Assembly (NCBI RefSeq): GCF_015594725.1
Contig: NZ_JADNRC010000014.1
Coordinates: 61,694-125,693, forward strand
Reading direction: 5' to 3'
DNA from: Flavobacterium sp. ALJ2
GTDB taxonomy: Bacteria; Bacteroidota; Bacteroidia; Flavobacteriales; Flavobacteriaceae
Length of the DNA: 64,000 nt
Part shown: piece by piece, positions 33,414 to 41,874 of the stretch
Layout of the letters: each line of letters opens with the position of its first letter
Position numbering within the stretch: the stretch's first letter is position 1
The notes under the pieces: generated by a model
The model's input: only the letters and a program-made list of their open reading frames with translations
Databases searched by the model: none
What the model was told of the DNA's origin: nothing
Translations under genes and position numbers: made by a program

Positions 33414-34892
33414 TTATTTCCAGGTATAAGTAGCTACCGAACCTCCGTCTAATGAAGTTGTAACCCACTTACCATTAAATTTTATATTGAATATCTCGCT
33501 GGTATCTCCATCGTTTTCTACGATTAAAACTTTTTTACCTGCTGGAGTGACAAAAGCTACATTTTGCAAATTTCCACTTATATTACTCGATATTCTTACT
33601 GAACCTACTGGAACAAATTTAGAAGCATGAGCTATAATATAATACGCCACGTTTCGATTAAAAGAGTGACTGGAATTAACTGTTAATGCTCCTTTGCAAG
33701 TGCTGCAACCTCCTTGTGTATGTGGTGCAAAAGATCCGTCGTTTGCTAAATTCCATTCTAATGCATTTTTGCTCCAATTGCGCATTGATCCAATAATTAC
33801 ATTTTTAAGATGCCATTTTAAATCTCCTTTAAAATCACCTGTCGAAGAGGTAAACTGCTCTGTGAAATATAAGTTTTTGTTCGGAAATGCATTATGAACT
33901 GTTGAAAGGGCATTAATATTTCCAGCATATAAATGAAATGCAGATCCATCTACAAAAGGATTTGCAATAGGATCTCCCAGAATTGTCATTGCATATTGTA
34001 TATTATCACAATTATGATCATAAGCAATAATTTTAGTTGTGATATTGGCATTTTTGAAAGCAGGTCCTAAATTATTTTTAATAAAATTGGATTGTTCAAT
34101 CGCAGTCATATGCATACTTGGATTATTACCATCATGCAATGGTTCATTTTGGGGTGTTACTGCATCAATAACAATTCCCTCATTTTTCATCTGCTGAATG
34201 TATTTTACAAAGTATTTTGCATACACGTTATAATATTCTGTTTTTAGACTTCCTCCAACAAAACTATCTTTATCTTTCATCCAAAGTGGCGCTGACCAAG
34301 GGGTTGCTAAAATTTTAATATTTGGATTAATTGCAACAATTTCTTTTAAAAGCGCAATCACCCCATTTTTATCAGGATCTAAACTAAACCTGATTAAATC
34401 AAGATCTATATCTCCTTTAGGCAAATCATTATATGTAAAAGGTGCTGCATTTAAATCTGATGCTCCAATGCTTATTCTTATGTAATTTATTGAGATCGAT
34501 GTTTCGGTCGAGCCAAATAATTCTTGCAACAGGCTCTTTTTTTTCTGAGTACTTAATTGATTAATTACCTCAGCACTCCCTCCTGTTAGTGTATATCCAA
34601 ACCCATCAATGCTTTGATATTTTTGAGCTTCGTTTACCTCGATATTCGTATATGAATTTGTTGAGGTGCTAAATCCAAGAACTCCATTTTGTTTAGTTAG
34701 TAATACTGTTTGATCTCCTTTCGTTAGCCAAAAATCTACATCATTTGTTACAGTAACTGGTGGGGTTATTATAACTCGTGGTAGTGTTGATGCTGGATCA
34801 ACTGTGTCACTAGATGAAGAACATTTTACCTGAGGTACAATTATTACAACGAATAATGCAACTTTTATAATTTTATTTAAATATTGGTTCAT
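33414..34892 (-). CDS. GH30 glycoside hydrolase, lipoprotein
   Basis: 492 residues. The N terminus has a hydrophobic segment and a probable lipidated Cys24 before a Ser-rich linker (CSSSSD); the lipobox is loose. The GH30 barrel has acid/base Glu250 in TPQNEPLHDG and nucleophile Glu345 in YFTEQFT, plus the substrate loop FGYTLTGGSAE. The beta-domain at the end has VPVGSVRISS and NDGDTSEIF. GH30_3-type enzymes from Bacteroidota are endo-beta-1,6-glucanases, which fits the locus. It starts 11 bp after the other GH30 gene, from which it has diverged strongly. Confidence 0.92.
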   Translation of the reverse strand: MNQYLNKIIKVALFVVIIVPQVKCSSSSDTVDPASTLPRVIITPPVTVTNDVDFWLTKGDQTVLLTKQNGVLGFSTSTNSYTNIEVNEAQKYQSIDGFGYTLTGGSAEVINQLSTQKKKSLLQELFGSTETSISINYIRISIGASDLNAAPFTYNDLPKGDIDLDLIRFSLDPDKNGVIALLKEIVAINPNIKILATPWSAPLWMKDKDSFVGGSLKTEYYNVYAKYFVKYIQQMKNEGIVIDAVTPQNEPLHDGNNPSMHMTAIEQSNFIKNNLGPAFKNANITTKIIAYDHNCDNIQYAMTILGDPIANPFVDGSAFHLYAGNINALSTVHNAFPNKNLYFTEQFTSSTGDFKGDLKWHLKNVIIGSMRNWSKNALEWNLANDGSFAPHTQGGCSTCKGALTVNSSHSFNRNVAYYIIAHASKFVPVGSVRISSNISGNLQNVAFVTPAGKKVLIVENDGDTSEIFNIKFNGKWVTTSLDGGSVATYTWK

Positions 34893-34903
34893 CTTTATTA
34901 GTT

Positions 34904-36358
34904 TTAGTAAACTAAAGTTTGAATTGCGCGAGCTGGTATTGTAACAACCGTTTTTTCTGACGCTATTATTAAATTATAAGTTACACTTATATCCGATTGA
35001 TTCATTACAACAGTAATCATTTTACCATCTGTGTTAAGAAATGATGTACTTAGCAAGGAACTTCTGCTTACAGCTGTACTTACTCTTTTTGCATTTGGAC
35101 GAATAAATTTCGAGAAATGTCCGATATAGTAATAAGATGGTGTATAGATTAGTTCACCTGTAGTTGTATTTGCATGTATTGGTGCAAAACAAAAGTTACC
35201 TACATGATTTGGTCCACCGTTTTGATCTAAAAGAACATTCCAATCTGTCCATCCCACTGTACCGTTGTTAAAATCATTAATCATAGAAACTCCATATCTT
35301 TCTGCATTTGGCCAAAATTGATACTTAGCAGGGTCAAATTTTTCGATACAACCTTCAGTAAACAGTAGTTTTTTATCGGGGTAATCTTGATTCACTTGTT
35401 TTACGTTATCAAACATTGGCGCTCCACCTGTCCATGTTTCATACCAATGAAACCCCATTCCCCAAACATATTTTGAGGCTTCAGGATCTGAGTAAATCAC
35501 ATTAGCTCTTTGATTCATTAAATCACGATTATGGTCCCAAGCAATAATTTTTTTATCACCTAAACCTGCTTTTTTCATTGTTGGACCAAGAAAGTTTTTA
35601 ATAAAATCTCTCTCTGCTTCTGCCGAATAAATGCAAGATTCCCATGTTTGTGCTGCCATTGGCTCATTCTGAACTGATGTACCCCAAATAGGCATTCCTT
35701 CTTTTTCGTATGCTTTTATAAATTTTACATAATAATTAGCCCAAGCCTGATTATATTCGGGCAATAAAGTCCCTCCTTTCAGCATGTCTTTATTACTTTT
35801 CATAAATGCTGGAGGACTCCAAGGAGCTACATATAAAACTATATTATTATTCGCCGCTTTCATAGCCCCCTTAATCATAGGTATGCGATATTGCCTGTCG
35901 TGATTAATATTAAAAGTTTTTAAATCTTTATCTCCTTCTTTTATATAAGTATAACTTCCGCTGCTAAAATCAGAACTATGTATTGTTGTTCTTAGCAATG
36001 AATAACCTATACCATTTTGAGTATCGTAATACGCTTTTAGAAATTCTGCTTGCTTTTCTTTCGATAATTTGGCAAAAACCTCAGCACTTGCATCAGTGAT
36101 AGCACCTCCAATTCCTATAAAAGTTTGAAAAGTCTTTTTAGGTTCTACAAAAACTGCTGTTTCGGTTTCCAAAGGCTGTTTCGATGCTGAAAAAACTAAA
36201 TTATCTGTTGGTGTTATTCTTAATTTTGAATTATCTGCTGTGGTGTAAACTGTAATTTTCTTTCCATTTGTTGTAAACTCTTGCTTGTTTTTTTGTAGTT
36301 GCGGAAAAGCAGTCAACGTAAGCAATAAACAAAAAATCTTATAGCTATTTTTTTTCAT
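34904..36358 (-). CDS. GH30 glycoside hydrolase, secreted
   Basis: 484 residues with a signal peptide (about 1-19). The catalytic residues are Glu232 in SVQNEPMAAQ and Glu335 in LLFTEGCIEKF. FIGIGGAITDASAE is the classic glucosylceramidase-like GH30 loop, and HFSKFIRPNAKRV marks the C-terminal beta domain. Bacterial enzymes of this branch are beta-1,6-glucanases or beta-glucosidases. It is the first complete enzyme gene after a terminator at 36439-36471, so it may begin a separate transcript from susCD. Confidence 0.93.
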   Translation of the reverse strand: MKKNSYKIFCLLLTLTAFPQLQKNKQEFTTNGKKITVYTTADNSKLRITPTDNLVFSASKQPLETETAVFVEPKKTFQTFIGIGGAITDASAEVFAKLSKEKQAEFLKAYYDTQNGIGYSLLRTTIHSSDFSSGSYTYIKEGDKDLKTFNINHDRQYRIPMIKGAMKAANNNIVLYVAPWSPPAFMKSNKDMLKGGTLLPEYNQAWANYYVKFIKAYEKEGMPIWGTSVQNEPMAAQTWESCIYSAEAERDFIKNFLGPTMKKAGLGDKKIIAWDHNRDLMNQRANVIYSDPEASKYVWGMGFHWYETWTGGAPMFDNVKQVNQDYPDKKLLFTEGCIEKFDPAKYQFWPNAERYGVSMINDFNNGTVGWTDWNVLLDQNGGPNHVGNFCFAPIHANTTTGELIYTPSYYYIGHFSKFIRPNAKRVSTAVSRSSLLSTSFLNTDGKMITVVMNQSDISVTYNLIIASEKTVVTIPARAIQTLVY

Positions 36359-36438
36359 TATTTAATTTTTAATATGCAAATTCTAATGACATTTAAAATG
36401 TTTAGCAAAACATACTTTTAGTATCTACATGTTTTGAA

Positions 36439-36471
36439 AATAGCCCATAATCATGAAGAATATGGGCTATT
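36439..36471 (-). terminator. terminator between the susCD transcript and the GH30 genes
   Basis: AATAGCCCATA/TATGGGCTATT arms, with a moderate T content on the minus-strand side. It may cause partial termination so that surface proteins are made in excess of enzymes. Confidence 0.6.
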
Positions 36472-36480
36472 CTACATCCT

Positions 36481-36507
36481 AACTCAAACTAACTCAAACT
36501 AATTCAA
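36481..36507. repeat. 10-bp tandem repeat AACTCAAACT
   Basis: Two exact units and a degenerate third (AATTCAA), next to the terminator and the 3' end of the gene remnant. Confidence 0.55.
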
Positions 36508-36514
36508 TTCTTAA

Positions 36515-36811
36515 TTATTTTTCTCTTAACTCAATATCTGTCACTGTAATTCCACCTGAAGTAAAGACATTTTCACCGCTACGAATTAGCAAATAAATTT
36601 TACCTGTTTCAGTAAATTTAACGACATTACTTACTGTTCCTTTTACACTATTTTTAGCATACCCTATAATAGATAACATTCCTGAAAAAGTAGTTTTTGC
36701 ACAACCATCCCATCTACTCAATCCCATCACTTTATTATCTTTATATTCGACACCTGAAACTGGTATCGATTTCCCTGCATATATTTCAAACCAGGTATCA
36801 CTAGTTAAAAA
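36515..36811 (-). pseudogene. remnant of a third surface glycan-binding protein gene
   Basis: Open for 98 codons but without a start: an in-frame TAA lies directly upstream and no signal peptide exists. The text (SDTWFEIYAGKSIPVSG, MGLSRWDGCAKTTFSG, LLIRSGENVFTSGGITVTDI) looks like the C-terminal beta-domain of the lipoproteins that commonly follow SusD. It begins only 27 bases after the susD stop. The simplest explanation is a deletion that removed the 5' part of the gene. A downstream GTG/ATG at 36730 could allow a 71-residue peptide, but that would have no export signal. Confidence 0.65.
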
Positions 36812-36838
36812 TTATATTTAAACTCATATGATTTTTAT

Positions 36839-38368
36839 TTAATTTTTATAATTAGGATTTTGAACAATTTTAGTGTTTTCTAATTCTTTAAAAGGAATTG
36901 GCCAAATTTCATTTTTACCTGCCTGGAATCCTTTAGATGCCAATGCAGCAGCAGCTTTTCCTGTTCTTACTAAATCGAACCAACGGTGTCCTTCTCCTGC
37001 TAATTCTTTTCTTCTTTCTAACGCGATTGCATCCAAAGAAACCGGAGTTGATCCTAAACCTACACGTGCTCTTACAGCATCTAGTAAAGCTTGCGCTCTT
37101 GTTCCTGTACCACCTAATGCTTCGGCTTCCATTAAATATGTATCTGCTAAACGAATCGCGTAAACATCTTGTTTGTAATTTAGAGCTGTTGATCCACTAC
37201 CTGTAGATGTATCTGAGTTTAATGGCATGAATTTTTTAAGAAAATAGCCTGTATCATCATAATTAGGAGCCCAATCTGCTTGTTTAGCAGCTTTCAATGC
37301 TTTCATATCAAGAATGGTAGCATCAAAACGAGGGTCTCCTTTTAACACATCATATAAACCTTGTCTTACGGTACTAAAACTCCATCCTGATACATAATCT
37401 GGTGCTATAGAGTTTGCAGATCTATTGTATCCTCTAGGTCCTACCATGATACAAACAGAGTTTCCTTCATCTTTTCCTCCACCCCAAAAGCCAAAGTCGG
37501 CATTACTTTTATCAGTATGTACAATTTCAATAATCGCTTCAGAATTAAACTTGTTGCTTATCTTCCATAAATCTGCAAAATCAGCTACCAATTTATATCC
37601 GTACATACTTGTACCACCCGGAGTACCATTAACATCAACAAATTCTGCTGCTGATAATGCATTTTTCCCTTCGTATAAATAAACTTTCCCTAACAATGCC
37701 TTTGCTGCACCCTGTGATAAACGTCCTGCTTCATCTCCCTTATTTGTAATTATAACAGGTAATCCAGGAAGTGATTCTTTTAAATCTTTTTCAATCTGTG
37801 CGTATACCGCTTCTGGAGTCGCTTGAACTACATTAAAAATGTCTGGTGTTTTTAATGGCTCTAATATCAATGGGATATTTCTGAAAGTACGAACCAATTC
37901 AAAATAATAATAAGCACGTAACGCTTTTGTTTCAGCTACAAATCTTGCTTTTTTAGCTTCATCCATAGGTACCGATGGCAATTTTTCAAGTAATACGTTT
38001 GCTCTAAAAATCCCTTGATAAAAATCTCCCCAAAAACTACTTGGGATTGTTGATTGGCTAAGCGAATAATCTCCAAATGCATGTATTCCGGCACCATCTG
38101 TAGCACCACCACCAGCTGCATTAAAATCATCTGAACCTGCATTTAGCATACAGATCATGTTTTCAAATCCTTTAGACTGCTTACCAAGTATATCATAAAC
38201 AGCTACTAATCCTGCATAAGCCTGGCTTTCATTTTTATAATATTTATCCTCTAGAACAGTTCCTTTTGGTTCTACAGTTAAAAAATCCTCACCGCACGAC
38301 AGGACAGTAAAAAGTACTCCGCAAACAACAAGTGAATATTTTATGTTTTTTAGTTTCATGATTCTCAT
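36839..38368 (-). CDS. susD: SusD/RagB family glycan-binding outer-membrane lipoprotein
   Basis: 509 residues (506 if the second ATG at 38359 is used). The lipobox VLSCGED gives a lipidated Cys. The TPR-rich SusD fold shows AETKALRAYYYFELVR and the usual SusD C-terminal signature with RRKELAGEGHRWFDLVRTGK (in part) and IWPIPFKELE. SusD caps the SusC transporter and captures oligosaccharides at the surface. It is 5 bp downstream of susC. It has normal length and no sign of decay, unlike the gene remnant that follows. Confidence 0.95.
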   Translation of the reverse strand: MRIMKLKNIKYSLVVCGVLFTVLSCGEDFLTVEPKGTVLEDKYYKNESQAYAGLVAVYDILGKQSKGFENMICMLNAGSDDFNAAGGGATDGAGIHAFGDYSLSQSTIPSSFWGDFYQGIFRANVLLEKLPSVPMDEAKKARFVAETKALRAYYYFELVRTFRNIPLILEPLKTPDIFNVVQATPEAVYAQIEKDLKESLPGLPVIITNKGDEAGRLSQGAAKALLGKVYLYEGKNALSAAEFVDVNGTPGGTSMYGYKLVADFADLWKISNKFNSEAIIEIVHTDKSNADFGFWGGGKDEGNSVCIMVGPRGYNRSANSIAPDYVSGWSFSTVRQGLYDVLKGDPRFDATILDMKALKAAKQADWAPNYDDTGYFLKKFMPLNSDTSTGSGSTALNYKQDVYAIRLADTYLMEAEALGGTGTRAQALLDAVRARVGLGSTPVSLDAIALERRKELAGEGHRWFDLVRTGKAAAALASKGFQAGKNEIWPIPFKELENTKIVQNPNYKN

Positions 38369-38373
38369 TTTTA

Positions 38374-41300
38374 TTAAAATTGTAAATTAACTCCCAACAT
38401 TATAGTTCTGGCTTGAGGATAAATACCTCTGTCTATACCTATAACATTTCCAGTAGCACTATTTGCTCCAATTTCAGGATCATATCCAGTATATTTAGTA
38501 AAAGTGAATAGGTTCTCCCCGGTTAAATACACTCTAGTTTTTTCTAAACCAATTTGTCCGATAGTCTTAACTGGTAATGAATATCCTATCTGAATTGTTT
38601 TTATTCTTACGTAATCTCCTTTTTCAAGATAGAAATCAGAAGGATTATTAAAGTTTTTGTTGGTATCATCAGATGTTAATCTTGGGTACGTATTAGATGT
38701 ACCTTCTCCTGTCCAACGACTTAAAGCAGTAGTTTGGTAATTAGAGTTTTCAATATCTAACCTACGTAATCCTTGGAAAATTTTATTTCCGGCAGCTCCT
38801 TGCGTAAAAATCATTAAATCGAAATTTTTATAATCTAGATTTACCGTAAATCCAAAAGTGTATTTTGGTATTGGACTACCAATATTTGTTCTGTCATCTG
38901 AATTAATTTGACCGTCTCCATTTATGTCTGTCCAACGGAAATCTCCAGGTTTTGCATCTGGTTGAATTAATCCTCCTGCAGCATTTTTATAAGCATTAAT
39001 TTCGTCTTGATTTTGGAAAATACCAGCCGTTTTAAATCCATAGAACGATCCATAAGGTTGACCTACTTGTGTTCTTGTAATATCATAAGTCATCGCTTTA
39101 AATTGTTCTCCTGTTGCAAGAAAATCAACTCCACGTCCTAAATACGTTACTTCATTTTCCAGGTAAGAAATGTTTGCACTTAAAGACATATTAACCTGTC
39201 CTAATTTTTTACGATATCCTAATTCAAAATCGACCCCTTTATTTTGCATATCAGCAACGTTTCCTGTTGGATTCCCTGAACCTACATAACCTGGTAGTAT
39301 AATTTCCTGAAGAATGCCAGTAGTTTTTTTAACATACCAGTCTACAGATAAATTGAAATCAGAAAAAATAGTAGCATCTAAACCAATATTTGTTTGGCTC
39401 GTTTCTTCCCATTTTAAATCTGGATTTGAAGGTGCATTCGGGCTATTACCAATAGTTACAGATCCAGATGTTCCTATTGTATAGTTACGACCATCTCCTA
39501 CAGTTGCCAGATATTTAAAATCTCCAATATTATCATTACCAGTAACACCGTAACCTCCTCTAAATTTCAATTGGTTTACTACTTTGTTTTCAACCCAAAA
39601 TGCTTCTTTTGATGGAACCCATCCTAATGAGAATGAAGGGAAAGTTCCGTATTTATTATTTGCTCCAAATCTTGAAGATCCATCTCTACGAATAATACCT
39701 GTTACTAAATATTTTTCTTTAAAATCATAAGTTAATCTAGAGAATAAAGAGGTTACTCTGTGCTCATTTCCTGTAGTTGCTGTAGCATTTATTTGATCTT
39801 TTGGAAGGTCAAAATTAAAAGAGGCATCATCATGATTATCTACTGGTAAATTAGTATACGTAATTTTTGTACCACTATTTCTATTATCTACATAAGCACC
39901 TTGACCTAGTAATACGCTAAAATTATGATTACCTATACTTTTTGTATAAGAAGCAGTATTCTCGATATTCCATCCAAAACCTTTATTTGTTTCTCTATAA
40001 AGATTATTTACTTGTGTAATATTAGTTGAGTTTAAATACGCAACTGGTGTAAAACTTTCAACACCCCAATAAGCAAGTTTACCTCCTAATGTAGTTCTGA
40101 ATTTTAATCCTTTTATTGGTTCAATTTCTAAGTAAGCATTTCCAACAAAGTTATCCGACCAGTTGTAATTTCCTAATCTAGTTTGAGTATAAGCCAATGG
40201 ATTAGACATTTCTTGTGTAACCATAGTCGAAACACCGTATGGATTTCCGTAAGGATCTCTTAAGATTCCTTTACCTTTACCGTCAATTCCCACAGAATAT
40301 GGTGGCAAAGCAGCCATTCTAGGATCTGTTACGATAGCAGGAGTAATTGGATCTAAATTTATTGCAGAGCTTAATGGCCCTCCAAACTCACTATTTGTGT
40401 TTCCTATCCCCATCGTTTTCTCTCTAGAAAAACCTAATGTCTGACCGAAAGTAATCCATTTAGATATTTTGTGAGTAGAGTTTAAACGAATGTTTTTTCT
40501 ATTGTACTCTGAGATATCTGTTGTTACAATACCCTCCTGATCCAAAAGACCAAAAGAGGCATAAAAAGTAGATACATCATTTCCTCCTGATAAACTTAAC
40601 TCTTGACCAATACGTACTGCACTATCATTAAAAATAACCGATTGCCAATCTGTACCTGCACCTAATGCATTAGGATCTTGAAAAGGCAATACAAAAGTAT
40701 CTGTTGGAGATTTTTTAACATATCCATTTGCATACTTCTCATTTCTTAAAGTAGCATATTCAGTCGCATTTAAAAGATCTAGTTTTCTTGCTGCCGAAGA
40801 AAAACCTGTATAACCATTATAGCTAACACTCATTTTTCCTGATTTCCCTTTTTTGGTAGTAACAATAATTACCCCAGCTGCAGCTCTTGCTCCGTAAATT
40901 GCTTGAGAAGCCGCATCTTTTAATACCTCGATAGAAGCAATATCTGACTGGTTTAAATACCCAATACCACCAGCATCAACCACTACTCCATCTACAACCC
41001 ATAGCGGGTCATTGTTTCCCAGAGTAGTTATACCACGCACCCGAATCGTAGAAGATGCCCCTGGTTGCCCAGAACTTGCCGCAATAGTTACCCCAGAAAC
41101 TCTTCCTTGTAAAGTTTGCTCAACTCTTGATATCGGTAGGTTTTCTATATCCTGGCTTCTTACCTTAGAAATTGCTCCCGTAACAACACTTTTCTTTTGA
41201 GTACCATATCCTACAACAACAACTTCATTTAGAGTTTGTGATTCTGGACGTAATTGTACAACTATTCTATTTCTACCATTTATTGGTTCATTAATAGTTC

Positions 41301-41535
41301 CATAACCTATAAACGTAATTGTTAAAACACCATTAGAAGGTGCCTGAAGTTGAAACTTTCCATCAAAGTCAGAAGATGTCCCTTTCCCTGTTCCTTGTAT
41401 TAAAACAGATGCTCCTGGTACTGGCATACCACTTTCATCATTAACTATTCCGTTTACTGTAACGTCTTGCGCTTGAGCATAAACTGAGAATAGAATAGAT
41501 AAAAAACAAAAAATAAGCAATTTTGTTAATTTCAT
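38374..41535 (-). CDS. susC: SusC/RagA TonB-linked outer-membrane transporter
   Basis: 1053 residues. The signal peptide covers 1-22. A CarboxypepD_reg-like beta-sandwich is at about 25-105 (VNGIVNDESGMPVPGASVLI, in part). The TonB/plug region has NEVVVVGYGTQKKSVVTGAI, in part, and VLKDAASQAIYGARAAAGVI, the SusC signature. The barrel ends in LQF. It imports the oligosaccharide bound by SusD, driven by TonB. It is the first gene of the locus and is preceded by two direct repeats (41620-41667) and the divergent regulator gene. Confidence 0.96.
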   Translation of the reverse strand: MKLTKLLIFCFLSILFSVYAQAQDVTVNGIVNDESGMPVPGASVLIQGTGKGTSSDFDGKFQLQAPSNGVLTITFIGYGTINEPINGRNRIVVQLRPESQTLNEVVVVGYGTQKKSVVTGAISKVRSQDIENLPISRVEQTLQGRVSGVTIAASSGQPGASSTIRVRGITTLGNNDPLWVVDGVVVDAGGIGYLNQSDIASIEVLKDAASQAIYGARAAAGVIIVTTKKGKSGKMSVSYNGYTGFSSAARKLDLLNATEYATLRNEKYANGYVKKSPTDTFVLPFQDPNALGAGTDWQSVIFNDSAVRIGQELSLSGGNDVSTFYASFGLLDQEGIVTTDISEYNRKNIRLNSTHKISKWITFGQTLGFSREKTMGIGNTNSEFGGPLSSAINLDPITPAIVTDPRMAALPPYSVGIDGKGKGILRDPYGNPYGVSTMVTQEMSNPLAYTQTRLGNYNWSDNFVGNAYLEIEPIKGLKFRTTLGGKLAYWGVESFTPVAYLNSTNITQVNNLYRETNKGFGWNIENTASYTKSIGNHNFSVLLGQGAYVDNRNSGTKITYTNLPVDNHDDASFNFDLPKDQINATATTGNEHRVTSLFSRLTYDFKEKYLVTGIIRRDGSSRFGANNKYGTFPSFSLGWVPSKEAFWVENKVVNQLKFRGGYGVTGNDNIGDFKYLATVGDGRNYTIGTSGSVTIGNSPNAPSNPDLKWEETSQTNIGLDATIFSDFNLSVDWYVKKTTGILQEIILPGYVGSGNPTGNVADMQNKGVDFELGYRKKLGQVNMSLSANISYLENEVTYLGRGVDFLATGEQFKAMTYDITRTQVGQPYGSFYGFKTAGIFQNQDEINAYKNAAGGLIQPDAKPGDFRWTDINGDGQINSDDRTNIGSPIPKYTFGFTVNLDYKNFDLMIFTQGAAGNKIFQGLRRLDIENSNYQTTALSRWTGEGTSNTYPRLTSDDTNKNFNNPSDFYLEKGDYVRIKTIQIGYSLPVKTIGQIGLEKTRVYLTGENLFTFTKYTGYDPEIGANSATGNVIGIDRGIYPQARTIMLGVNLQF

Positions 41536-41574
41536 TTTTATAAAAATTTTGGTTAATTAATTAGTAATTCGAAA

Positions 41575-41582
41575 CAATATTA
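41575..41582 (-). promoter_or_regulatory. possible susC promoter -7 box
   Basis: TAATATTG on the minus strand (one mismatch to TAnnTTTG), 40 bases before the susC start codon. Confidence 0.4.
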
Positions 41583-41619
41583 GTGAGTTTTTTTAATAAT
41601 ACGTAATTTATAATCACTA

Positions 41620-41667
41620 CAAAAACACATCAAACTCAAAATTTAGACCAGTCAAAAACACATCAAA
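41620..41667. promoter_or_regulatory. candidate operator: two 15-bp direct repeats upstream of susC
   Basis: CAAAAACACATCAAA occurs at 41620-41634 and again, exactly, at 41653-41667, start to start 33 bp, about three DNA turns, so both face the same side of the helix. They lie about 50-97 bases upstream of the predicted susC start, the usual place for an activator. The divergent HTH regulator at 41875 is the likely ligand. The remainder of the 339-bp gap is AT-rich without other features. Confidence 0.55.
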
Positions 41668-41874
41668 AAAATAACAAATCCTTGATTACTAGCATTTTAA
41701 AAATAAAATAATAGTGTTTAAAAAATAAAATAAATGAAATAAACACTACATTCAATATAAATCGATTATTTTAGCTTTTATAAGGTAAATTTTCTAATCC
41801 AAAACAATATTAACTTTAATGTTCTAAGGATTTTAAAGTCATTAAATAAATCTCTAAACTCTTATAATATAATT

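Noticed and set aside
36481..36507. CRISPR-like repeat
   Set aside because: Ten-base units without spacers; simple tandem repeat only. No CRISPR array or cas gene is seen anywhere in the window.
36515..36730. Independent 71-residue gene starting with GTG
   Set aside because: Homology-like text continues upstream of that start to an in-frame stop, so it is part of a truncated gene.
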